This document shows, piece by piece, positions 52,000-60,509 of a stretch of DNA of 64,000 nucleotides. The position numbers and the translations under genes are program-made. The notes below the pieces were generated by a model, which saw nothing but the letters and a program-made list of their open reading frames with translations, made no database searches and was not told the DNA's origin. Every line of letters starts with the position of its first letter. Positions within the stretch are counted from its first letter, which is position 1. The DNA lies in NCBI GenBank assembly GCA_949825045.1, contig OX463809.1, forward strand, positions 1,143,501 to 1,207,500. The letters run 5' to 3'. Source of the DNA: Argyresthia goedartella. Taxonomy: Eukaryota; Arthropoda; Insecta; Lepidoptera; Argyresthiidae.

Positions 52000-52320
52000 C
52001 ATCAGAAAAGTGTTCTCGCTAATCCTTTTTGCTGTGAAAATCAGTATTTTTGATGTGCGATGATATACTAGCCTTTTGAATTAAGGCATTTTGAACTCAT
52101 AAATAAATAAATGGTTTTATATTTTTCAATATGTACCCGTTGTTTTTTCATTTGGAGTCGGAGCGGACACAATATAAAAGTGAGTTTCCTTGCACAACAG
52201 GACAACATTATTCTTCTACGCAAATCTATGGGTCTTTGATGTGAATGTTGGTTTCGTCGCTGTTGCTGGTTCCCACTACCCAGCGGGTATGTGCCTGTAT
52301 GTAAATGACAATGTATATCC
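52000..52320. other. No supported gene
   Basis: AT-rich; probably intron upstream of the donor at 52326-52321 if the candidate gene is real. Confidence 0.45.
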
Positions 52321-52326
52321 ACTTAC

Positions 52327-52464
52327 CGTGCACATTCCTACAAGGAACAGCACAGCTGTGATTCCGCGTGTGATTAGAAAAATCGTCCACAAGCATAGAC
52401 ATATTTTCAACAACACCGGAATGAATCCGTTGACGTCTTCTTTGCAATATTTATACGTAAAAAC
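52327..52464 (-). CDS. Candidate exon of an unrecognised membrane protein (upstream exon)
   Basis: On the minus strand the acceptor TTTTGTTCTAG (ending at 52465) opens a 138-bp exon that closes at the donor GTAAGT (52326-52321). It is exactly 46 codons in the open frame, with 'VFTYKYCKEDVNGFIPVLL' followed by two hydrophobic runs, 'ICLCLWTIFLI' and 'AVLFLVGMC'. Entry and exit phases are both 0, compatible with the exon at 48613-48805. The longer frames on either strand here are in other phases and are less convincing. Function unknown. Confidence 0.42.
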
Positions 52465-52769
52465 CTAGAACAAAACATGGAGAGGTGAGAAGTCCAGCTA
52501 AAGAAGAATCCTTAGGGCCGCTAGTTAGACGGCGGAATCAATCTCGAGCAAAAGTTATCCAAAGATTAAAAGTGGGAAATATTAAAACTACCGAATATAA
52601 AACTAATTAAGCGAATGACCATCAACAGCGATATTTCCTGAAATGAGCAAAAAAACACTGCACTACGCGAAAAAAATACTGATTTGTATGACTAAATTGC
52701 TGAATGGTCTAGCCACCTCATATTGGCTAAAATAAAGAGTGTGGGCGAAGTGGTGGGGCAGGGAAGTTG

Positions 52770-53320
52770 AAGGATAAAGGGGGTGATGAGCGAAGCCAAG
52801 CCTCCTTTATCCTTCGTATTAGGTTAAACATTTAAGAACAACAAAATCCCACACTCGTTTTGTCGCTATTCAGTAATTCAGTTAGGCAAAACCAGTATTT
52901 TTGCCACGCAAAAACTGGATTTACAGTCATTCGTTTTAATACTACCCATTAAAATAAAGTAAAAAAAAACTTTTTTTAAAAACAAGCTTTTATTAAAAAT
53001 AACTAAAAAGTTTCAAATAAATTAACTCCAATAACAAATATATCACTTTATAAGTTCATTGAACCCTTTAACGATAATTAAAATTCCTCGTCTACAACAA
53101 AATAATTACATACCGTACATAATTATATATTTTTAATATTAAAACCTTTACACTTTAATTGTTAAATCTTAGCGTTTTTAACACAGTCCCAATTATATAA
53201 ATAAAAGGTTACAATGAACTTATAAAGTGATATATTTGTTATGGGAGTTAATTTATTTTAAAAGTTTTAGTTAATTTTTAATAAAAGCTTATTTTAAAAA
53301 AAAGTTTTTTTAAAATAAGC
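52770..53320 (+). mobile_element. Fold-back element B (uninterrupted)
   Basis: The shared core at 52770-52850 is followed by 'CACACTCGTTTTGTCGCTAT'. Inverted arms of about 110 bp follow: left about 52960-53072, right about 53205-53320 (for example 'TATATCACTTTATAAGTTCA' against 'TGAACTTATAAAGTGATATA'). It is noncoding. Class unknown; the arms make it a MITE-like or fold-back element. Confidence 0.75.
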
Positions 53321-53439
53321 TTTTTTTTTTTTTTTTTTTACATATTTGTAGTAAGGAAAAATAATGTTTAAATTAGTTATGTAATCACCAGTTATTTATT
53401 TGTAACGTTTCTCATTTTATCCATTTATTTTAATGCATC

Positions 53440-53630
53440 AACATTACAAGGTTTCTTCGAAGTCAACTTGGAGCCGTCAAGTTCTTCGATTTGAAGACCT
53501 GCTAAAGACTTAACTCGGCTTTGGGGTTGGACATCTAGTATCAAAGTACTCGTCAAGACAAATTGAACTAGCCCAAACTCGATGGGGTTTCTTCGTTTGG
53601 GGTTAATCTGGCTCAACACAGACCTTGCTG
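53440..53630 (+). repeat. Dispersed repeat family G, diverged copy
   Basis: 'ATCAAAGTACTCGTCAAGAC' and 'CCCAAACTCGATGGGG' recur at 53925-53975. It also gives a minus-strand frame of 64 codons that I take as repeat-derived. Confidence 0.6.
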
Positions 53631-53759
53631 TTTATAATTTTGTAATTATTTATTCCTGCTTATTAATTATGATAATGACTAAATAATATATTTTGTATTA
53701 GTTAAGCATAACCAATTTTTAAAAAGAGATCTAAAAATCAATCTGTGGGAGTTTCTACG

Positions 53760-53855
53760 CCCTTCTTCTCCCACAGTGGTCCAATGTAGAGAAGTGGCAA
53801 AAAATGACGATTGCTAAGTATATGTAAATATCTACAGTAATAAAGATATTTGGAA
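53760..53855 (+). mobile_element. LINE 3' end
   Basis: 'TTCTCCCACAGTGGTCCAAT' through 'TATCTACAGTAATAAAGATA', the same 3' end as at 29150-29259. Confidence 0.65.
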
Positions 53856-53864
53856 ATTGGAATT

Positions 53865-54195
53865 AATTATGGAGTTCCTATGGGCCACCTTCCAGCTCCA
53901 TAATCAGACCCTGGTTACCATCTAGTGTCAAAGTACTCGTCAAGACAAATTAAACGAGCCCAAACTCGATGAAGTTGCGTCGTTTAATGACGGAGTTCCT
54001 ATGGCCACCTTCCAGCTTCATCATCAGATCAGCTCTATGTCATAAAAATATTGCATTGTCATCCGATTTATACATGCATGCAAAAATTTCAGCTCAATCC
54101 GAAACCGGGAAGTGGATCAAATTTAACTTGCAGGATTTGATTACAGATAGACAGACAACGGGACAGGTGAAACTAAATAAAAGCTTTTAAATAAA
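53865..54195 (+). repeat. Dispersed repeat family G, main copy
   Basis: 'TATGGAGTTCCTATGGGCCA', 'GTGTCAAAGTACTCGTCAAG', 'TTCAGCTCAATCCGAAACCG' and 'GACAGACAACGGGACAGGTG'. I recall this as a common lepidopteran repeat, probably a LINE 3' region (inference). A frame at 53969-54190 is repeat-derived. Confidence 0.65.
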
Positions 54196-54528
54196 AAGCT
54201 TGTAAATAGCCAAAGCTTTGCACTAATCCAGGGTTCTTTTCTGGCTTAAACGAAATAGCAGTTCGTGTTAACACTTTGTGGAACAATCGCGTCCAGTTTT
54301 TAACTTAGCCAGATTTGAACGAATGATTTGAGTGAGTAATACTCTTAGCTGAGAAAGAATTATACCACGTAAGGAGTAATATCACATTTATAGTACCTAG
54401 GATGCGAGGAATTAATTTAACAGGTCTAATTTGTGTTTGTGTAAATTTTTCTTACTACTCGACAGATTTATTTTCTGACATGTCGGAGGACGGCTTTTCT
54501 TAGCCATATCGTGGTTGATTAGTGATCT

Positions 54529-54850
54529 TTATCTACACACGTATCATAAACTCTCTTTACTGCGTCCAAAAACCGCACGTTACGACCAGCATAATATTAT
54601 TATACTACATGGTAAAAACTCATTTCTTATCTGAATATTAATACATTATGACCATAATGTATTAATTTTCGACAAATTATGACATTAAAATTTCGAACGC
54701 CGTCGCCCACCTGCGTGCCGCCCCTAGTTTGTCTGTCAAGTTGGTACTACTGAACAAGTTAAACAATTGCTAAGCAATTATCAATGCCACAATGCCGGTC
54801 GAACATGTGGTTCCTGAAAATTATGTATCAGTCACATAAACTACTATTAT
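54529..54850 (+). repeat. Dispersed repeat family F, copy 2
   Basis: Same ends as copy 1, with one 68-bp unit. A hairpin at about 54633-54671 ('TAATACATTATG' / 'CATAATGTATTA') sits at the same place as in copy 3, with different bases but retained pairing. Confidence 0.8.
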
Positions 54851-55121
54851 GACACAAAGCTTCATGTCTGATATGTCATCATTATCTAGCATCTTGGTTG
54901 GAAGTTGGCCAAATCCGACTTCAACTCGATACATTTTAATCTCTCACATATCGAAGATTACTTACTTACTTACTCTATAACAACCCTTAGAAATGGATTC
55001 CTCAAATCCTAGAACCTGTAAAAGTGAAATTATTCAAGATTTTGTCTAATAGAAACCCATCTATTAAAAATACCCATACAGATGACCGCCATTTTGGATA
55101 TAGACACAAGTTGCTTGCGGT

Positions 55122-55465
55122 AGTTTCCTAAAACCTTAAGAGCACCCAATTTCAAAGACTGGCACAACGTAGACGATTCTTATGGTTTCCCCCTCTGCTA
55201 TCTGGCACACTCTTTCAAAAGACAAGGGATGGTATGGCATTTCACGTTTTCCTACGTGAAACAAAATATTTTACATATTGTATTTGAAGAATTCCCTGGG
55301 GAATCCATTAGCGTTCCCTGGATTTACGCCCGCCAAATCTACTTAGATTCCATCACAGAACACACAATGATATTGTGGAAATGCGGAGGAAACATGAACG
55401 AGGAAATGTGTTGGTGGTTGCACCAGCTGTTGTTGGAGGCTAAGGGAAACAAGAAAGGCTACTAA
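55122..55465 (+). CDS. Unrecognised open frame, about 114 codons
   Basis: Open from just after a TAG at about 55119 to TAA at 55463-55465. It reads 'NFKDWHNVDDSYGFPLCYLA', 'MVWHFTFSYVKQN', 'EEFPGESISVPWIYARQIYL' and 'NEEMCWWLHQLLLEAKGNKK'. The composition (many W, Y, C and E; few rare codons) looks protein-like, unlike nearby spurious frames. The TAG follows 'TTGCTTGCGG', so it might be a splice acceptor and this a terminal exon. No family recognised. Confidence 0.3.
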
Positions 55466-55880
55466 GCGTAATAGATTTGAATGGTAAGACACAGACAAAG
55501 TATCCTTATGTAGCGCCAGAAGCAATGAATATGCCTATAATATAAATGTTTGTTTTTATGTAAGTATAAGTTATTAATAAGCAATGTACACCAACCATAT
55601 AAGACTTTTAATGATACAGGTCTGTATATAATCATGACCATCTACTTGTACAGTTTTGGTATAGGGTAGGTGAATTATGACATGTTTACAATTGTAATGA
55701 TGATGCTGGGTTGTGCCGATATTTCCTGGTGTTTCGCAATAGTATTATTATCATCATCACCATCATCATGTCAGAGAGGGAACTCACTGCTGATTATAGG
55801 CAATATAGGTTATTGCAGTTCCTTAAGAGTCCGAGCAACTGTTTGCATTTAAAAAGGTTTGCTGTATGATGACCAAAATG
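55466..55880. other. No supported gene
   Basis: AT-rich, with a short ATC/ATT microsatellite at about 55746-55770. Confidence 0.5.
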
Positions 55881-55884
55881 GAAA

Positions 55885-56826
55885 TAAAAAATCCGGTCAA
55901 GTGCGAGTCAAACTCGCGCACGAAGGGTTCCGTACCACCGTAGGATGGTAGGGATGGATGGTGTGGAGTAAATAGTTTGGATTTTACATAGCAAAATGTT
56001 GTTAACAAAGTTATTGGTGGCTACTTTCACACTCCATGTACGTAACCAGGTGCATTCATAAGTTTTTATGTTGTTTACAGATAAATAAAAAACCGGTCAA
56101 GTGCGAGTCTAAATCGCGCACGAAGGGTTCCGTACCACCGTTCAATGGAAGCGATGGTGTGGAGTGAATAGTTTGGATTTTACACAGCAAAATATTGTTT
56201 ACAAAGTTATTGGTGCGGTTACTTTCACACTCCATGTACGTAACCAGGTGCATCCATAAGTTTGTATGTGGTATTGAAAGAATTGTTGTATGGGAGCCCC
56301 CTTAAATATTTCTTTTATTCTGTTTTTTAGTATTTGTTGTTATAGCGGCAACAGAAATACATATTCTGTGAAAATTTCAACTCTCTAGCTAGCTAGGTTC
56401 TTGAGATACAGCCTGGTGACAGACGGACGGACAGCGAAGTCTTAGTAATAGGGTTCCAAAAACTCAAAACTCAAAACTCAAAACGTTTATTCTGTAAATA
56501 GGCCACAAGGGCACTTTCACATGTCATTTCATTTCATTTTTTACAGAACATTTGGTATTATTATTTGTATCATATTATCAGAAAAAAGTACTTAATTATT
56601 GTTTCTGAGAGATGTAAAAAGTCTCAAGTCTTCCGTTCTTACCCGTTGGGTACGGAACCCTAAAAAGAACAGTTTTTTAATATTTGTTGTTATAGCGGTA
56701 ACAAAAATACATCATCTGTGAAAATTTCAACGGTCTAACTATCACGGTTCATGAGACAGCCTGGTGACGGACAGCGGGGTCTTAGTAATAGGGTCCCGTT
56801 TTACCCTTTGGGTACGGAACCCTGAA
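55885..56826 (-). mobile_element. Cluster of GGGTTCCGTACC repeats, minus strand
   Basis: Three partial or complete copies lie head to tail: about 55885-56065 ('ACGAAGGGTTCCGTACCACC'), 56088-56664, and 56666-56826 ('GGGTACGGAACCCTGAAAAA'). They match the element at 14861-15275 on the opposite strand. The middle copy is split by a LINE-tail insertion at 56458-56630. Confidence 0.8.
56458..56630 (-). mobile_element. Short LINE 3'-end insertion, TTCC duplication
   Basis: 173 bp flanked by TTCC (56454-56457 and 56631-56634). On the minus strand it ends 'AATAAACGTTTTGAGTTTTG' with TTTTGAG tail repeats, typical of a 5'-truncated LINE. The host repeat resumes correctly after it. Confidence 0.8.
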
Positions 56827-57008
56827 AAATAGAAGCGGCGTGAAAACTTGAATAAATGCGGTATACCAGAGACGAAACCTATTTAGATTTTTATGTGATC
56901 TATGTCAATAATTGGTGTCACTCCAACCAAACATTCAGGTTTATTTCAGTGGCTCTTTTGAGCTGTAGATCTCGCCAGTGACACTTTCTTTTAATAAAAC
57001 ATACACTA

Positions 57009-57100
57009 TTATGAATGCACCTGGTTACGTACATGGGGTATGAAACTAGCCGCACCAATAACTTTGTTAACTACATTTTGCGGTCTTATACCCAACCAAT
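57009..57100 (+). repeat. Fragment of the GGGTTCCGTACC repeat
   Basis: 'ATGAATGCACCTGGTTACGT' to 'TAACTTTGTTAACTAC' matches the central part of the element at 14861-15275. Confidence 0.6.
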
Positions 57101-57544
57101 TGACTTTTCACTAAAATTATATATCTTTTTACTCTCTCGGTCTCTACAAATCCACCAACACCACATTTGTCAAAAGCCCTCAAGCTGTTGGGACTGTAAC
57201 GGTTTTGTGAAATTTTAAACCTCCACATCTCCGCCATTAAAAAAAAAACTGAATCGAAAAAAAAGCTGTTTGATTACGTATCGAACCTGCTCATAAAAAT
57301 TCACGAAAACCAGTTGCACATTGCGGCCTATAGAGGATAACATCTGGACATACGAAAGCATATTTGCCCTGTGGAGAAACCGGAAGTGATGATAAAATAT
57401 CACCGAGTACTGATGTAGGCTGCATGCAGGTGTCATCATAGCATATGTATCAATTGTATACATAAATAACGTCTTCTTTGATTGATGTACATTGTTTATG
57501 ACTTTGACATAAAACCTAATCATTAACATTTATATATTCATATT
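57101..57544. other. No supported gene
   Basis: A minus-strand frame at 57215-57529 (104 codons, aromatic- and Val-rich) is unrecognised and ends in a poly-Phe stretch from A runs. I do not call it. Confidence 0.4.
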
Positions 57545-57660
57545 AATATTCTTTATTGCACAGAAAACATGATAAACAGTCAGTTACAATAAATTTTATA
57601 GGCAAAGGCGAGCTTATCTCTAAAAAGAGATTTCTTCCAGCAAACCTAGGCAAGACAGGA
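57545..57660 (-). mobile_element. LINE 3' end, minus strand
   Basis: 'GGCAAAGGCGAGCTTATCTC' and 'GAGATTTCTTCCAGCAAACC', the complement of the end at 16560-16730. Confidence 0.65.
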
Positions 57661-57730
57661 GTGTTTTATGAAACAGGACAGTCCTAGTGCGCAATAAAAC
57701 TGTATACATATGTACGAAAATTACTTTTAT

Positions 57731-58246
57731 CTACACACTTATCATTAACCCTCTTTACTGCGTACAAAACCGCACGTTACGATCAGCATAATGTTAAACT
57801 ACTTGGTAAAAACTCATTTCTTATCTGAAAAATTACACATTATGACTATAATGTGTAATTTTTCTACATATTATGACATTCAAATTTCGAACGCCGACGC
57901 CCGCCTGCATGCCGCCCCTAGTTTGTCTGTGAAGTTGGTACTGACATTCAAATTTCGAACGCCGACGCCCGCCTGCATGCCGCCCCTAGTTTGTCTGTGA
58001 AGTTGGTACTGACATTCAAATTTCGAACGCCGACGTCCGCCTGCGTGAAGTTGGTACTACAGAACAAGCTAAACAACTGCCGGTCAAACATGCGGTTCCT
58101 GAACACATCAAAGAGAGCTTATGATATGTGTGTAGATAAACTAGTGTATGTAACTGTACATAATTATTACTCGCCTTCGGCTCGTTTCATAAACCCACTC
58201 TCGAGTATTATTGCCCCCATTATGTAGCAGTCACATAAACCACTGT
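57731..58246 (+). repeat. Dispersed repeat family F, copy 3 (three internal units)
   Basis: Starts 'TATCTACACACTTATCATTA' and ends 'GTAGCAGTCACATAAACCAC'. A hairpin with 17-bp arms lies at about 57827-57864. 68-bp units start at 57875 and 57943, with a shortened third at 58011. Copy 1 has two units and copy 2 one, so unit number varies within the family. Confidence 0.85.
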
Positions 58247-58333
58247 TAAAATATAAATTAAATATACCTAATAAAAAAGATATATATCTCAACTATATAA
58301 AATACAATAGATAGCATGCATGCATATATGTAT

Positions 58334-58580
58334 GATACCCGAATGGCCGAGTCGGCAGTGACCCTGCCTACGAAGCCAAGGGTCCCGGGTTCGAGTCCCG
58401 GTGGGGGCAAATATTTGTTTGATGAAAACGGATGTTTGTAACCTAGTCATGGTTGTTTATCTATCTAAGTATAATATATATCTATATAAGTATGTGTATC
58501 GTTGTCTAGTACCCAAGATACAGGGAATCCTAGTTTGGGGCTAGATCAATGTGTGTAAATTGTGTCCAAGGTATTATTAT
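58334..58580 (+). mobile_element. tRNA-derived SINE, full length
   Basis: Box A 'TGGCCGAGTCGG' at 58344-58355 and box B 'GGTTCGAGTCC' at 58388-58398, then 'GTGGGGGCAAATATTTGTTT' and a body ending 'GGGGCTAGATCAATGTGTGT' with a TATTATTAT tail. This matches a common lepidopteran SINE (established knowledge). The tail repeat is the same as on the LINE at 51268, a possible partner. It is not a functional tRNA: the acceptor ends do not pair. Confidence 0.85.
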
Positions 58581-59562
58581 TATTATAAATATGATAATAA
58601 AATACGCTTTCAATCTTTTCTTAAAAGTGAAAATTGATGGACTTTCCCTAATAGAGCAGGGAAGTGCGTTCCACAGTCGGATTGCCCTTAACTTAAAAGA
58701 GTGTTTGTAGGCGGCAGTGTTATGCCGAGGAGTTGACAGGAGAGACACCGTGTGGGATCTCCGATTACTGTAGGCGGCAGTGTTATGCCGAGGAGTTGAC
58801 AGGAGAGACACCGTGTGGGATCTCCGATTACTGTAGGCGGCAGTGTTATGCCGAGGAGTTGACAGGAGAGACACCGTGTGGTATCTCCGATTACTGTAGG
58901 CGGCAGTGTTATGCCGAGGAGTTGACAGGAGAGACACCGTGTGGGATCTCCGATTACTGTAGGCGGCAGTGTTATGCCGAGGAGTTGACAGGAGAGACAC
59001 CGTGTGGTATCTCCGATTACTGTAGGCGGCAGTGTTATGCCGAGGAGTTGACAGGAGAGACACCGTGTGGGATCTCCGATTACTGTAGGCGGCAGTGTTA
59101 TGCCGAGGAGTTGACAGGAGAGACACCGTGTGGTATCTCCGATTACTGTAGGCGGCAGTGTTATGCCGAGGAGTTGACAGGAGAGATACCGTGTGGGGTG
59201 TAGGCGGCAGTGTTATGCCGAGGAGTTGACAGGAGAGACACCGTGTGGGATCTCCGGTTGGTTTGTAGGCGGCAGTGTGATGCCGAGGAGTTGACAGGGG
59301 AGACACCGTGTGGGATCTTGTAGGCGGCAGTGTTATGCGGAGGAGTTGACAGGAGAGACACCGTGTGGGATCTCCGGTTGGTTTGTAGGCGGCAGTGTGA
59401 TGCCGAGGAGTTGACAGGAGAGACACCGTGTGGGATCTTGTAGGCGGCAGTGTTATGCCGAGGAGTTGACAGGAGAGACACCGTGTGGGATCTCCGATTA
59501 CTATCCCTGTTCAGTAGGCATTTTTCAAGGTCTCCAAGGGCGAATGAAATCAAACACAACAA
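58575..59562 (-). pseudogene. LINE ORF2 C-terminus expanded by a minisatellite
   Basis: On the minus strand the end reads 'HSFKLRAIRLWNALPCSIRE' and 'FTFKKRLKAYF', homologous to the LINE at 51268. Upstream of it, 'RRSHTVSLLSTPRHNTAAY' is repeated 13 times because the DNA unit is 63 bp. A normal copy has this stretch once. Some units break the frame (52- and 55-bp units). The RT core is absent, so no function is expected. Confidence 0.85.
58706..59502. repeat. Minisatellite from LINE coding DNA, 13 units with higher-order pattern
   Basis: Unit starts: 58706, 58769, 58832, 58895, 58958, 59021, 59084, 59147, 59199, 59264, 59319, 59384, 59439. The first units are 63 bp and alternate GTGGGATC and GTGGTATC from the second unit on. 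The last ones alternate 65 and 55 bp, making a 120-bp dimer twice. Confidence 0.95.
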
Positions 59563-59834
59563 AATGCATATGGCCTTATGTTACCCTTCTCACTCTCGCT
59601 CGTAGGCGGACTTAACTACCATGTCTCTCTCGCACGCGCGGGCAACGCGGCTTTATAATATCCAACATTGGTCATAGTACACAAGACGCCATTTTAATTT
59701 ATCATATGTTTTCATTTCGTTAATGGTGACTGGGTTTTATTTTTATTTAACTATTTGCCTTTATACAAATATAGGAAATACCTTCTTATTATGGAAATGT
59801 AACGGGATAAGGAAAGGATACAGGAAAGTTTGGA
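59563..59834. other. No supported gene
   Basis: Intergenic; nothing recognised. Confidence 0.5.
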
Positions 59835-59837
59835 AGG

Positions 59838-60030
59838 TAGTGAAAGTACCTATAACTGCCCTCTGCGGTGAAAGTACCTATAACTGTCCCTCTGCGGTGA
59901 AAGTACCTATAACTGTCCCTCTGCGGTGAAAGTACAGCTATAACTGTCCCTCTGCCGTGAAAGTACCTATAACTGTCCCTCTGCGGTGAAAGTACAGCTA
60001 TAACTGTCCCTCTGCAGTGAAAGTACCTAT
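59838..60030. repeat. 29-31 bp minisatellite, about 7 units
   Basis: Units of 'GTGAAAGTACCTATAACTGT' plus 'CCCTCTGCG'. Two units carry an AGC variant ('GTACAGCTATAACTG'). Confidence 0.9.
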
Positions 60031-60509
60031 AAGAATAATATTAGAGGGTAGCTCGAACTAACGTCTTTTTTAAATCGTCCCAGTTTTTTGTGTGTTTTAA
60101 TAGTAATTACCAAGTTTCAGTCCCAACCAAACTCATAATCGAGTTATGTTACAAGTGAAGTTTGTGCAGAACCGTTATTAAGAAGAACATACATACAAAT
60201 ACTGTATAATCAGACTTTATATAGCACGACAGTTAACTACGCTGAGATCAAGTGTCGCCGCCCGCATAACACGTTTGACGTCGACGCAAGCTGTAGCAAC
60301 ACTATTCACAGTGAGTCTGGTGTTCCTAGGCATTCCTTTGCCCTGTGAACCTAAAAATATCATAGGTCATAGACAGCAGCGACATCTATCTGAGCCCACT
60401 GAAGCCACTATCGCAGCGCCATCTAGTAAACTTTGCCTACACCTCCCGGCCGTGCGTCCTACCAAGCCACTTACGATCTCGACCGACCGAGTCAATAGAT
60501 CTAGCCATT

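Noticed and set aside
57215..57529. 104-codon minus-strand frame
   Set aside because: It ends in poly-Phe from A runs and has no recognised domain or splice signal.
58334..58410. Functional tRNA gene
   Set aside because: Pol III boxes are present but the acceptor stem does not pair, and a SINE body and tail follow directly.
58733..59203. 156-codon Cys-rich repeat protein on the plus strand
   Set aside because: It is the opposite-strand reading of the 63-bp array that derives from minus-strand LINE ORF2; no start context or conserved flank.
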